DNA of 64,000 nt from Thermasporomyces sp040195635 (lineage in GTDB: Bacteria > Actinomycetota > Actinomycetes > Propionibacteriales > Actinopolymorphaceae), in the NCBI RefSeq assembly GCF_040195635.1, contig NZ_JBEFTX010000027.1, positions 29,527 to 93,526 of the forward strand. Reading direction: 5' to 3'. This document shows positions 8,939 to 17,964 of the stretch, one piece after another. The translations under genes and the position numbers were made by a program. The notes under the pieces are model-generated. The model worked only from the letters and a program-made list of their open reading frames with translations. It searched no databases and was not told the DNA's origin. Numbering within the stretch: position 1 is the first letter of the stretch; the number at the start of each line of letters is the position of its first letter.

Positions 8939-10646
8939 GGCTACCTCCCGTTGTCTGTGAAGGTTCGTCCGGGACGCTTGGACCGCCCCACCCAAGCTGC
9001 TCGTGCACGAACCGGACTGCCATCGCCCCTTCACCTACCGCGGCAGCCACGCGCTTGATGGATCCGCTGCGTACGTCTCCGGCGGCGAACACTCCGGGTC
9101 GGCTGGTCTCGAGGAGGAACGGCGACCGGCCGGTCTGGTCCACAAAGCTCCTGCTGGCCGGGCTCTCAGCGCCGGTGACGATGAAGCCATGGCTATCCAG
9201 GGCGACCTGGTCTGTCAGCCATCCCGTATGGGGTGCCGCGCCAATGAAGACGAAGAGAGCGCGCACGTCGAGGCACTGGCGTTCACCCGACTTCACGTGC
9301 TCGACGAGGATCGCTTCGAGTGTGCGATCACCGATCAGTTCGCGTACCTCAGTGCGGAGATGCGTCTCGATCGATGGGGTGCGTTCGATCCGGTCTGCGA
9401 GGTAGCGGGACATGTGCGCCACCAGGCTTCCACCCCGGATGATCAGGTGGACGCATCGAGCAGTGTCAGCAAGGAGAAGGGCGGCTTGGGCGGCGGAGTT
9501 GCCACCGCCCACGACGGCTACCGTGTCGTTGCGGCACCAGTGGGCCTCTTGTTGGGTCGCAGCGTAGTAGATGCCGGTCCCCTCGAACTCCTCGATCCGG
9601 GGGAGGCCAAGTGTGCGGTAGCGCGCGCCGGTGGCGATGAGGACGGTCCGCGCAGTGATGGAGCTACCATCTTCGAGCCGAACGGTGTGGTGCCCCGGAT
9701 GGCCTTCCAGGGCTGTGGCCCCGGCGGGAATCCGCAGAGCGGTTCCGAACTTCCGTGCCTGGATGATGGCGCGCTCGGCAAGGTCGGAACCGGAGATACC
9801 AGACGGGAAGCCAAGATAGTTCTCGATCCTCGGTGATGTGCCGGCCTGCCCGCCCGTCGCAACAGCGTCGAGAAGGTCGGTGGCGATACCTTCGGACGAC
9901 GCATAGACCGCCGCCGCCAGACCGGCGGGACCGGCTCCGATGATGACGAAGTCGCTGAGCGAGCCACCGTGACCGACCGCACGAACGCCGATGAGCCGAG
10001 CCAGCGCCGCGTCGTCGGGGTTGCGCATGACCTCACGGCCACGCCAGATGACGACCGGCGTCTCGCTGGGCGCGACGCCGAGCCGGCGTAGCATCGTCTC
10101 GGCTTCTGGATCTCTTTCCAGGTCGACGAATCGGTGCGGCAGGCGGTTACGGACGGCGAAGTCTCGAAGCCGGCGGGTGTCCGGAGAGAAGCAGGAGCCG
10201 ACGATCCGGAAGCCCGCGCCGCGGCCGATCAACATGGACCTGCGGAGAAGAAAAGCTCGCAGTAGAAGGTCCCCGAGAGCGAGGTCAGCGGAGACGACCT
10301 CCCGCAGGTGATCCACCGGAACAGCAAGGATCTCCCCCGACTCCACCACCACAGCGGTGAAGAACGCTGGCTGTCCGGTCAATACGCTCAACTCGCCGAC
10401 GAAGCGGCCTGGCCCGTGCACACTGATCACGTGCTGGTCCACGCCGTAGTCCTCGACATTGGCGACCATTCCCGTCAGGACGACGAAGAAGTCGTAACCC
10501 TCATCACCCTCGCGGAAGAGCACGTCACCAGTCGCGACCCGACGCCGCTGCCCGCCCCCAGCCAGGGCGTCGATCTGCGGCTGCGACAGGCGCGGGTAGG
10601 CGCCATAGAAGTCGGGCGTCTCCCGGTGCGTGCGTGGATCGGTCAT
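8931..10646 (-). CDS. cNMP-binding / thioredoxin-reductase-like FAD oxidoreductase fusion
   Basis: The product is 571 residues from ATG 10646, with AAGGGG upstream. Residues ~20-135 form a cyclic-nucleotide-binding fold (RVATGDVLFREGDEGYDFFVV, GPGRFVGELSVLTG). Residues ~145-225 form a thioredoxin/glutaredoxin-like module with one Cys. Residues ~232-560 form a low-molecular-weight TrxR-type FAD/NAD domain with GAGPAG (237-242), GGGNSAA (~380) and GVFAAGDVR. The redox CxxC of classical thioredoxin reductase is replaced by AATQ (362-365), so electron transfer must differ from the textbook enzyme. It follows thioredoxin by 22 nt, suggesting a shared redox role under nucleotide control. Confidence 0.87.
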   Translation of the reverse strand: MTDPRTHRETPDFYGAYPRLSQPQIDALAGGGQRRRVATGDVLFREGDEGYDFFVVLTGMVANVEDYGVDQHVISVHGPGRFVGELSVLTGQPAFFTAVVVESGEILAVPVDHLREVVSADLALGDLLLRAFLLRRSMLIGRGAGFRIVGSCFSPDTRRLRDFAVRNRLPHRFVDLERDPEAETMLRRLGVAPSETPVVIWRGREVMRNPDDAALARLIGVRAVGHGGSLSDFVIIGAGPAGLAAAVYASSEGIATDLLDAVATGGQAGTSPRIENYLGFPSGISGSDLAERAIIQARKFGTALRIPAGATALEGHPGHHTVRLEDGSSITARTVLIATGARYRTLGLPRIEEFEGTGIYYAATQQEAHWCRNDTVAVVGGGNSAAQAALLLADTARCVHLIIRGGSLVAHMSRYLADRIERTPSIETHLRTEVRELIGDRTLEAILVEHVKSGERQCLDVRALFVFIGAAPHTGWLTDQVALDSHGFIVTGAESPASRSFVDQTGRSPFLLETSRPGVFAAGDVRSGSIKRVAAAVGEGAMAVRFVHEQLGWGGPSVPDEPSQTTGGSHA

Positions 10647-10668
10647 CAAGGACCCCTTCGGCAGGGGG

Positions 10669-11151
10669 CTAGTGCGTACGCCGACCGGCGCCAGTAGCCG
10701 CGGATTCAGGCACTTTTCTTAGTCCGTCCTCCACCCAGCGGCGAAGCGTTGTGGCCGGCGCGGCGCCGGTGTGGGTGGCGATCACCCTGCTCCCCTTCAT
10801 GAGGAGCAGCATGGGGATCGCCCTGACCGTGAAGCGTTCGGAGACGCCGGGAGCCTGGTCGACATCGATCTTGACGAGCTTCACCCGTCCCGCAAGGTCT
10901 TTGGCGATCTGTTCCAGGACAGGGCTGACTGTGCGGCACGGTGCGCACCAGGAGGCCCACAGATCCACGACCACCGGCACATGCGCTGCCTCGACGGCAT
11001 CGTCGAACGTCTCGTCGTTGGCATCGGTGATCCAGGGCAACGGGCGTCGGCAGTTTCCGCAACGGGGTAGGCCCGTGGCGACCGCCGGGACGCGGTTACG
11101 CCGGCCACATTGCTCGCACGCGACAATAGTTGCCTGGCTGTCTGCGGGCAT
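10669..11151 (-). CDS. trxC: Thioredoxin with N-terminal zinc-ribbon (TrxC type)
   Basis: The product is 160 residues from ATG 11151, preceded by GAGGAGG at about 8 nt; an upstream GTG at 11160 overlaps that site. Two CxxC pairs (CEQC at 12-15, CGNC at 31-34) form the N-terminal zinc module of thioredoxin-2 proteins. The thioredoxin fold follows with the active site WASWCAPC (68-72 for WCAPC) and the cis-Pro segment RAIPMLLLMKG. The protein reduces disulfides in the cytosol. It lies between clpB (13 nt) and the TrxR-like fusion (22 nt), so the three are surely co-transcribed. Confidence 0.92.
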   Translation of the reverse strand: MPADSQATIVACEQCGRRNRVPAVATGLPRCGNCRRPLPWITDANDETFDDAVEAAHVPVVVDLWASWCAPCRTVSPVLEQIAKDLAGRVKLVKIDVDQAPGVSERFTVRAIPMLLLMKGSRVIATHTGAAPATTLRRWVEDGLRKVPESAATGAGRRTH

Positions 11152-11164
11152 CGTTCTCACCTCC

Positions 11165-11509
11165 TCAGGCCGCGTGAGCTGCGACCTGGGGGTTCTCGTA
11201 CGTGACTGTTATCTCACCAGCCCGGACATCCACGCGGACGGTCGCGCCATCCTGCACGTCGCCGGACAGCATGGCCCGACCGAGCTTGGTCTCGACCTCC
11301 CGCGCGATGAACCGACGCAGCGGCCGTGCGCCGAAGGTGGGGTCGTAGCCGCCGCGCGCGATGAACCGGCGCGCCTCCTCGGTGACGTCGAGAGTGATCC
11401 TGCGTTCGCCGAGCCGGTCGCGGAGCTGGTCGAACATCAGGTCCACGATCTTCTCGATCTCCTGCTGTGTCAGGGGCTTGAAGAGCACGATCTCGTCGAT
11501 CCGGTTCAA
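11165..11509 (-). CDS. clpB: ClpB, C-terminal fragment after frameshift
   Basis: This 114-residue frame begins at NRIDEIVLFKPLT, the conserved post-Walker-B segment of ClpB domain 2. It carries the small D2 domain (GYDPTFGARPLRRFIAREVE) to the natural C terminus. Upstream in the same register LRTHFRPEFL is also readable, which shows that the reading frame of the main clpB segment should continue here. A one-base loss near 11537-11541 puts the two halves out of frame. Taken alone it is not a functional disaggregase. Confidence 0.8.
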   Translation of the reverse strand: MNRIDEIVLFKPLTQQEIEKIVDLMFDQLRDRLGERRITLDVTEEARRFIARGGYDPTFGARPLRRFIAREVETKLGRAMLSGDVQDGATVRVDVRAGEITVTYENPQVAAHAA

Positions 11510-13794
11510 GAACTCCGGCCGGAAATGTGTCCGGAGCTGGTGACCATCTCCCGCGCCTGCGTGCTGATCTCTCCGCCGGAAATCGTGCTCTCGGTGAGAT
11601 ACTCAGAGCCGACGTTGGACGTCATGATGATGACGGTGTTACGGAAGTCCACCGTGCGGCCCTGAGCGTCCGTGAGCCTGCCATCGTCCAGTACCTGCAG
11701 TAGGGCGTTGAAGACGTCGGCATGCGCCTTCTCGATCTCGTCGAACAACACGACGGAGTACGGCTTGCGGCGCACGGCCTCGGTGAGCTGGCCACCCTCC
11801 TCGTAGCCGACGTATCCGGGTGGCGCCCCGACCAGCCGGCTCACGGTGTGACGTTCCTGATACTCGCTCATGTCGACACGCACCATGTTGTCCTCGGTGT
11901 CGAACAGTGCCGCAGCAAGCGACTTGGCGAGCTCGGTCTTTCCCACGCCGGTGGGTCCCAGGAAGATGAACGACCCGATGGGGCGCCGCGGGTCCTTGAT
12001 CCCCGACCGCGCGCGGATAATCGCGTCGGCCACCAGTTGGACGGCCTCGTCCTGACCCACGACGCGCTGGTGCAGGATCTCGTCGAGCCGTAACAGCTTC
12101 TCGCGCTCGCCCTCCTTCAGTCGAGTCACTGGAATGCCTGTCCACCGCGAGACGATGGACGCGATCTCATCCTCCGTCACCACCTCGCGCAGCAGTCGCT
12201 GGCCGTGCTGCTTGGCCGCCAGCTGCTCCTCCTCGGCGTGCAGCCGGCGTTCGAGTTCGGCGAGCCGGCCGTAGCGGAGCTCTGCGGCCCGGTTGAGGTT
12301 GTAGTCGCGCTCGGCTTGCTCTGCCTCCAGGCGTACCTGCTCCATCTCCTGCCGAAGTTCCTGCACCCGGCGCAAGGCGTAGCGTTCCGCCTCCCACTGG
12401 GCCCGCATGGAGTCGGCTTCGGCGCGCAGGTCGGCGAGTTCCTTACGCAGCTCGTCAAGGCGGGCTTGACTGGCCGGGTCGGTCTCCTTGGCGAGCGCAG
12501 CCTCCTCGATCTCCAGCCGGGTCACCCGGCGGGTGAGCTCGTCGAGCTCGGCCGGCATCGAGTCGATCTCCGTCCGCAGCATCGCGCACGCCTCGTCTAC
12601 CAGGTCGATCGCCTTGTCTGGCAGGAACCGGTCGGCGATGTAACGGTGGCTCAGCACGACCGCCGCGACGAGGGCGCTGTCCTGGATCTTCACCCCATGG
12701 AAGACCTCCAGCCGTTCGCGAAGGCCACGCAGGATCGAGACGGTGTCCTCGACCGACGGCTCGTTGACGAGCACCGGCTGAAGCCTGCGCTCCAGGGCGG
12801 CATCCTTCTCGATGTGCCGGCGGTATTCGTTGAGGGTGGTCGCGCCGACCATGTGGAGTTCGCCACGGGCGAGCATCGGCTTGAGCATGTTGCCGGCGTC
12901 CATCGCACCTTCGGCCGCGCCCGCACCGACCACGGTATGCACCTCGTCGACGAAGAGGAGGATCCTGCCAGTGGACGCCTTGACCTCGGCAAGCACCGCC
13001 TTCAGGCGTTCCTCGAACTCACCGCGGTACTTCGCCCCGGCCACCAACGAACTCATGTCGAGGGCGAAGATCGTCTTGTCCCGCAGCCCTTCCGGGACAT
13101 CGCCGTGGTTGATCCGTTGCGCGAGCCCTTCCACGATGGCGGTCTTGCCTGTACCCGGATCGCCGACCAGGACCGGGTTGTTCTTCGTCTTCCGCGACAG
13201 GATCTGGATCACCCGACGGATCTCCGCGTCCCGGCCGATCACCGGGTCGAGCCTGCCAGCCGCCGCGTCGGCCACCAGGTCGCGACCGTACTTCTCCAGG
13301 GCTTCGTACGCCTGCTCGGGGCTCGCTGACGTCACCCGCTGGCTACCGCGGACCGTCGTGAGCGCGGACAGGAACCTGTCCCTGCTGAGTCCCTGGTTGT
13401 GCATCAGCCGGCCGGCCGCCGTCGCCGTTCCCTCGTCGATGAACGCGATGACGAGGTGCTCGACCGAAACGTACTCGTCCTTGAGGCGGTGTGCTTCCCG
13501 GTCGGCCGCCTCGAGCAGCCGGCCGAGGCGTTGGGTGAGGAAGACCTGTCCCGGTTGGGCGCTCGGCCCGGTCGTGCGAGGGCGCCGGCCGAGTTCTGCC
13601 TCCACGTCCGACCGCAGCGCCTCCGGGTCCGCGTCGGCCTGGCGGAGCAGTCGCGGTACGAGTCCGTCGGGTTGATCCAGCAGCGCCAGGAGCAGGTGCT
13701 CGCCGTCGACCTCGGTATGGCCGAGGCGTAGCGCCGCTGTCTGCGCGTCGTGCAGGGCTTCCTGGGACTTCTGCGTCAGTCGGTTCGGATCCAT
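11506..13794 (-). CDS. clpB: ATP-dependent chaperone ClpB, main part (frameshifted near the 3' end)
   Basis: The product is 762 residues from ATG 13794; full ClpB is about 860. It has a Clp N domain (~1-150, MDPNRLTQKSQEALHDAQ), D1 with Walker A GDPGTGKT, a long coiled-coil middle domain (~410-530) rich in Glu/Arg, and D2 with GPTGVGKTELAK and VVLFDEIEKAH. After AREMVT the frame departs into a short false tail ending at 11506, while the true continuation lies in the next register. ClpB works with DnaK to dissolve aggregates. The break may be a real loss or a base-call error. It overlaps the cbpM-like gene by 19 nt. Confidence 0.88.
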   Translation of the reverse strand: MDPNRLTQKSQEALHDAQTAALRLGHTEVDGEHLLLALLDQPDGLVPRLLRQADADPEALRSDVEAELGRRPRTTGPSAQPGQVFLTQRLGRLLEAADREAHRLKDEYVSVEHLVIAFIDEGTATAAGRLMHNQGLSRDRFLSALTTVRGSQRVTSASPEQAYEALEKYGRDLVADAAAGRLDPVIGRDAEIRRVIQILSRKTKNNPVLVGDPGTGKTAIVEGLAQRINHGDVPEGLRDKTIFALDMSSLVAGAKYRGEFEERLKAVLAEVKASTGRILLFVDEVHTVVGAGAAEGAMDAGNMLKPMLARGELHMVGATTLNEYRRHIEKDAALERRLQPVLVNEPSVEDTVSILRGLRERLEVFHGVKIQDSALVAAVVLSHRYIADRFLPDKAIDLVDEACAMLRTEIDSMPAELDELTRRVTRLEIEEAALAKETDPASQARLDELRKELADLRAEADSMRAQWEAERYALRRVQELRQEMEQVRLEAEQAERDYNLNRAAELRYGRLAELERRLHAEEEQLAAKQHGQRLLREVVTEDEIASIVSRWTGIPVTRLKEGEREKLLRLDEILHQRVVGQDEAVQLVADAIIRARSGIKDPRRPIGSFIFLGPTGVGKTELAKSLAAALFDTEDNMVRVDMSEYQERHTVSRLVGAPPGYVGYEEGGQLTEAVRRKPYSVVLFDEIEKAHADVFNALLQVLDDGRLTDAQGRTVDFRNTVIIMTSNVGSEYLTESTISGGEISTQAREMVTSSGHISGRSS

Positions 13795-14153
13795 GAGCGG
13801 CCTCCGGTTGGTCTGTCTTGGGGCGGTCGGGATGTCATCGCCAGCTCTGCCTCCAGTTCGGCGATGCGGTCCAGCAGGTCGAGGACCAGGCCGATGGCGG
13901 CGTAGTTGAGGCAGGCTCGGGCGTGCAACCGCTTGATCCGGCCGAGCCGCGCCACCTGGGCGGGGGTCAGGGCCAGCCGGCCGTCAGGTCCCGTCGTGGC
14001 CTCGAGCAGGCCGAGCCGGACCAGCCGGCCGACCAACTCGGGATGAACGCCGCCTTGGCGGGCGAACGCATCAAGATCGAGCAACGGTCCGCGGTCGCGC
14101 CTAGTGGCCGGCCGCGTCGTGACCTGGGTGATCCGGACGAGCGCAGAGGTCAC
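13776..14153 (-). CDS. Chaperone modulator CbpM / MerR-like protein
   Basis: The product is 125 residues from GTG 14153, which overlaps the dnaJ stop by 4 nt. A MerR-type winged-helix region reads LLDLDAFARQGGVHPELVGRLVRLGLL, followed by a C-terminal helix typical of CbpM (RIKRLHARACLNYAAIGLVLDLLDRI). CbpM modulates CbpA-type DnaJ proteins; HspR, a related MerR regulator, occupies this slot in many actinobacterial dnaK operons. The acidic, wing-poor sequence fits CbpM better than HspR. The protein may tune the neighbouring DnaJ or regulate the operon. Confidence 0.72.
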   Translation of the reverse strand: MTSALVRITQVTTRPATRRDRGPLLDLDAFARQGGVHPELVGRLVRLGLLEATTGPDGRLALTPAQVARLGRIKRLHARACLNYAAIGLVLDLLDRIAELEAELAMTSRPPQDRPTGGRSWIRTD

Positions 14154-15118
14154 CGTCGTCGCCTCCTCGAATCGGATCCGTCGCGTGGGTTGAACGAGGA
14201 CGTAGCAGCCAACTCCTCGAACAGCCGCCGCTCCTCGGCCGTGATCCGGGGCGGCACCATCACACGGGCCTCGGCGTACAAGTCGCCGGGCCGACCGCTC
14301 GGGTTCGGGAGTCCACGTCCGCGCAGGCGGAGCTTGCGGCCGCTGGACGTGCCGGCCGGGATCGTCACCTTCGCTTCTCCGCCCGGCGTTTCCAGGGCGA
14401 CGATCGCCCCCAGTGCCGCTTCCCAGGGCGCGAGTCTCAGGTCGACGTAGAGGTCGCGGCCCTCCACCCGGTACCGCCGATCTGGGGCCAGCCGTACGAC
14501 GAAGTACAGGTCACCGGGCGGTGCGCCGGTACTGCCCTGGCCGCCCTCACCCGCGACCCGGATCCGCTGGCCGTTGGTCACCCCGGGCGGAATGCGTACA
14601 TCGACCCGCCGGGTGCCACCTGGACCGGCCAGCGTGACGGTGCGTCGACCGCCGTGGTACGCCTCGTCAACGCTGACGTCGAGCTGTGCTTCCTGGTCGG
14701 CGCCAGGGATCGGCCCCCAGCCGCGGCCGGCAGCCCCACCGAAGATCCCGCCGAACAGTTCGTCCAGGTCGATGTCCATACCCTCCGGTCCACCGAAACG
14801 GACACCCTCGGCCCCTCTCCGGCCGCCGGCACCGGCACGGGCTCGCCCGGCTGCCTGGGCGCGCGCCCACGTCTCCGGGTCGATGCCCTCGGGAACCTGG
14901 CGGAAGTCGGGCCCGAACGCGTCGTAGCGCCGGCGCAGGTCCGGATCGGACAGGACGTCGGACGCCTCGGAGATGTCCTTGAACCGCTCCTCGGCCTCGG
15001 GATCCTTGTTGACGTCCGGGTGATGGGCACGGGCCAGCTTGCGGTAGGCCCGCTGGATCTCCTCCTGGCTCGCGGTCCTGGGCACCCCGAGCACCTCGTA
15101 GAAGTCCCGCCGCGCCAT
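14150..15118 (-). CDS. dnaJ: DnaJ co-chaperone (CbpA type, no zinc finger)
   Basis: The product is 322 residues from ATG 15118. The J domain spans residues 1-70 with HPD at 33-35. A Gly-rich linker (RAGAGGRRGAEG) and an FGGIFGGAAG segment follow, then two DnaJ C-terminal beta domains with no CxxCxGxG zinc repeats. It stimulates DnaK ATPase and delivers clients. It lies 8 nt after grpE and overlaps the CbpM-like gene, as expected for a CbpA-CbpM pair. It is one module of an operon that carries its own complete DnaK system. Confidence 0.92.
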   Translation of the reverse strand: MARRDFYEVLGVPRTASQEEIQRAYRKLARAHHPDVNKDPEAEERFKDISEASDVLSDPDLRRRYDAFGPDFRQVPEGIDPETWARAQAAGRARAGAGGRRGAEGVRFGGPEGMDIDLDELFGGIFGGAAGRGWGPIPGADQEAQLDVSVDEAYHGGRRTVTLAGPGGTRRVDVRIPPGVTNGQRIRVAGEGGQGSTGAPPGDLYFVVRLAPDRRYRVEGRDLYVDLRLAPWEAALGAIVALETPGGEAKVTIPAGTSSGRKLRLRGRGLPNPSGRPGDLYAEARVMVPPRITAEERRLFEELAATSSFNPRDGSDSRRRRR

Positions 15119-15126
15119 GAGGACCC

Positions 15127-15723
15127 CTAACCCGCGTCTTTCGGCCGGGACATGGCGCCGGCGGCGCCATCGTCCGCGGCTGTCGCCACCACCACCGCGG
15201 CCGGCCGCAGCTGCCGCTCACCCTCGCCATATCCTGGAAGGACGACACCGACCACGGTGCCTTCCGGCACATCGTTGCGCGGCGTTGTCGCCACCGCCTC
15301 GTGCCGCCTCGGATCGAACCGCTCCCCCATCTCGGGCTCCTGACGCGGGAAGCCGAGACCTGCCAGAAGTGCCACGGCCTGGTCTCGCACCGCGCGGACC
15401 CCCTCCAGGAGAGGATGTTGGCCGCCGCCTGGGCGCTCGAGATCACCCGCGTGCTCGAGGGCGCGGTCGAGGTTGTCGAGGACGTGCAGCCACTGGGCCG
15501 CCACCTGGGTCCGTTCGTCGGTGCGTGCCTGGACGAGCTCACGCGTGGTCCGCTTACGTACGTTGTCGAGATCAGCGAGGGCGCGCCGCCACTGGTCTTC
15601 GAGAAACGCCACGCGCTCCTCCAGCTCCGCGGTCCTGACAGCAGCGGTGTCGTCGTCCGCCATCGCCGCGCCAGCCTCCGTCGCCGTGGCGTCCGGTCGC
15701 GCAGGGTCTGCCATGGTGATCAT
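15127..15723 (-). CDS. grpE: Nucleotide exchange factor GrpE
   Basis: The product is 198 residues from ATG 15723, overlapping the dnaK stop as ATGA; an alternative ATG lies at 15714. A long N-terminal coiled-coil helix (LEERVAFLEDQWRRALADLDNVRKR) precedes the beta-wing head (GERFDPRRHEAVATTP, EGTVVGVVLPGY). GrpE drives ADP release from DnaK. The tail after the beta-wing is Ala-rich and variable. The tight overlap shows translational coupling to dnaK. Confidence 0.92.
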   Translation of the reverse strand: MITMADPARPDATATEAGAAMADDDTAAVRTAELEERVAFLEDQWRRALADLDNVRKRTTRELVQARTDERTQVAAQWLHVLDNLDRALEHAGDLERPGGGQHPLLEGVRAVRDQAVALLAGLGFPRQEPEMGERFDPRRHEAVATTPRNDVPEGTVVGVVLPGYGEGERQLRPAAVVVATAADDGAAGAMSRPKDAG

Positions 15724-17630
15724 TCCGTCGTGAACTCGGCGTCGATCACGTCATGGTCCCCGCCACCCGATTCCCCTGCGCCCGAGTCCCCACCACGCCC
15801 ACCGGCGCCCAGACCGCCGGGGCGGGAAGCACCGGAAGCGGCGGCACTCATGCCGTGGAACACCTGCTGCAGATCACCGGTCAACGACCGCAGCCGGTCG
15901 AGCGGCACGCTCTGGTCCTTGACCGCCTGCCGGGCGTCGGCGACGAGCATCTGGGCGCGAGCCCGCTCGTGTTCCGGCGTGGCGTCACCGACCTCGTCGA
16001 GGAGGCGTTCGACCTGGTAGGCGATCGTGTCGAGCTCGTTGCGGGCGTCGACCGTCTCCCGGAGCCGCGTGTCCTCGGACCGGTGCTGCTCGGCCTCCTG
16101 CACCATGCGTTCGACCTCGCTCCGGTCGAGGTTGGAGCTCTCTGTGATGGTGATCCGCTGCTCCGCGCCCGTGTCCTTGTCGCGCGCCGTGACGTTGAGG
16201 ATGCCGTTGGCGTCGATGTCGAAGGTGACCTCGATCTGTGGTTCGCCACGTGGCGCCGGCCGGATGTTCTCCAATCTGAACCTGCCGAGGACGCGGTTGT
16301 CGGCCGCGCGTTCGCGCTCGCCCTGCAGGATCACGATGTCGACGGCGGACTGGTCGTCGTCCGCGGTACTGAACGTCTCGGTCCGCCGGGCGGGAATCGT
16401 CGTGTTGCGCTCGATGACCTTCGTCATCACGCCACCGAGCGTCTCGACGCCCAATGACAAGGGCGTGACGTCGAGCAGCAGGACGTCTCGCACCTCGCCC
16501 TTGAGCACCCCTGCCTGGATCGCCGCGCCCAGTGCCACGACCTCGTCGGGGTTGACGGTCATGTTCGGGTCCTTGCCGCCGGTCAACCGCCGGACCAGAG
16601 CCTGTACAGCCGGGATCCGGGTGGCGCCCCCGACGAGGATCACTTCGTCGATGTCGTCGGCGGTGACCTTGGCGTCCTCCATCGCCTGCCGGACCGGATG
16701 GGTGCACCGCTCCACGAGGTCGTGGGTGAGCTCCTCGAACGACGACCGCCTGATCGTCGTGTTCAGATGCCTGGGGCCGCTGGCGTCGGCGGTGATGAAC
16801 GGCAGGCTGACCGTGGTCTGGGTGACCGACGAGAGTTCGACCTTCGCCTTCTCCGCGGCCTCGAACAGCCGCTGCAACGCCTGCGGGTCACGCCGGAGGT
16901 CGATGCCGTCGGTCCGCTGGAACTCCTCGGCCAGGTGGTCGACGAGCCGCCGGTCGAAATCATCACCACCGAGGTGTGAGTCGCCGGAGGTCGCGCGGAC
17001 CTCCACGACACCGTCGCCGACGTCGAGGAGACTCACGTCGAAGGTGCCGCCGCCGAGGTCGAACACCAGGACCGTCTCATGTTCGCGTTTGTCCAGCCCG
17101 TACGCGAGCGCCGCCGCGGTCGGCTCGTTGATGATCCGGAGCACCTCGAGGCCGGCGATACGGCCCGCGTCCTTCGTGGCCTGGCGTTGCGCATCGTTGA
17201 AGTACGCCGGAACGGTGATGACCGCCTCTCGTACCCGTTCACCGAGATACTTCGACGCGTCCTCGGCGAGCTTGCGCAGGACCAGGGCGGAAATCTCCTC
17301 CGGAGAATAGAGCTTGTCGCGAATCTTGAAACGAGCCGTGCCGTCCGGACCTTCGGCCACGTCGAATGACACGGCGTGCGCCTCACTTTCGACCTCCTCG
17401 AACCGCCGGCCAACGAATCGCTTGGCCGAATAGACGGTGCCCTTGGGGTTGAGAATCGCCTGCCGGCGCGCGAGTTGGCCAACGAGTCGTTCTCCCTGTT
17501 CGGTGAACCCCACGACCGACGGGGTCGTTCGCGATCCCTCCGCATTCGGGATCACCGAGGGTTTTCCGCTCTCCATCGCGGCAATCACTGAGTTCGTCGT
17601 ACCAAGATCGATGCCTACTGCGGTGGCCAT
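15720..17630 (-). CDS. dnaK: Molecular chaperone DnaK (Hsp70)
   Basis: The product is 636 residues from ATG 17630; GGGATGG lies upstream, and the frame further upstream is not protein-like. The N-terminal ATPase domain has GIDLGTTNS (5-13), the phosphate loop VLVFDLGGGTFDVSLLDVG and VGGATRIPAVQ. The substrate domain carries LLLDVTPLSLGVETLGG and the lid is helical. The tail ends HDVIDAEFTTE, keeping the acidic end of DnaK. It heads an operon that carries grpE, dnaJ, cbpM-like and clpB genes. Whether the genome holds another housekeeping dnaK cannot be seen here. Confidence 0.95.
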   Translation of the reverse strand: MATAVGIDLGTTNSVIAAMESGKPSVIPNAEGSRTTPSVVGFTEQGERLVGQLARRQAILNPKGTVYSAKRFVGRRFEEVESEAHAVSFDVAEGPDGTARFKIRDKLYSPEEISALVLRKLAEDASKYLGERVREAVITVPAYFNDAQRQATKDAGRIAGLEVLRIINEPTAAALAYGLDKREHETVLVFDLGGGTFDVSLLDVGDGVVEVRATSGDSHLGGDDFDRRLVDHLAEEFQRTDGIDLRRDPQALQRLFEAAEKAKVELSSVTQTTVSLPFITADASGPRHLNTTIRRSSFEELTHDLVERCTHPVRQAMEDAKVTADDIDEVILVGGATRIPAVQALVRRLTGGKDPNMTVNPDEVVALGAAIQAGVLKGEVRDVLLLDVTPLSLGVETLGGVMTKVIERNTTIPARRTETFSTADDDQSAVDIVILQGERERAADNRVLGRFRLENIRPAPRGEPQIEVTFDIDANGILNVTARDKDTGAEQRITITESSNLDRSEVERMVQEAEQHRSEDTRLRETVDARNELDTIAYQVERLLDEVGDATPEHERARAQMLVADARQAVKDQSVPLDRLRSLTGDLQQVFHGMSAAASGASRPGGLGAGGRGGDSGAGESGGGDHDVIDAEFTTE

Positions 17631-17964
17631 GTCGTGCCATCCCTGTTCGCAGTGTGCCGTCAGAGCAGGTGAAATACTCCATGACGGGCGTGATGTCGAT
17701 GCTTCGCAGGTTGTGCAAACGACTCCGACTGACGGGCGCCAGGCCGCCTCGAACGAGCGGAACCCGAGGCTCACCACGCTTCCACGCGACCGACGTCACG
17801 ACTCCACCAGCCCTTACGATGGCAAGTGTTACTCCGTCGTGAGCTTCGCGCAAAGTATGCCTGGCCCTCGGGTTGGAAACTTTCGACGCCGATTCGCAAG
17901 CCCGCCGTCGGCTCGATCTGGGTGGAAGGAAACTCTGTCCAGCAAGGACAAAGGGGGATGTCAG
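17631..17964. promoter_or_regulatory. Divergent promoter region of the dnaK operon and DUF1931 gene
   Basis: This 334-base gap lies between divergently transcribed dnaK and the histone-fold gene and must hold promoters for both. I found no CIRCE (GAGTGCTAA-type) or HAIR (CTTGAGT-N7-ACTCAAG) repeat, so regulation by HrcA or HspR is not evident. On the dnaK strand TCGACA-N17-TATTTC, reading into dnaK about 50-90 bases upstream of its start, is a weak sigma-70-like candidate. Confidence 0.35.

Noticed and set aside
11506..11530. Short tail after AREMVT as a natural ClpB C terminus
   Set aside because: The conserved LRTHFRPEFLNRIDE sequence continues in the next register, so the tail is a frameshift product.
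17631..17964. CIRCE or HAIR heat-shock operators before dnaK
   Set aside because: Neither inverted repeat is present by eye.
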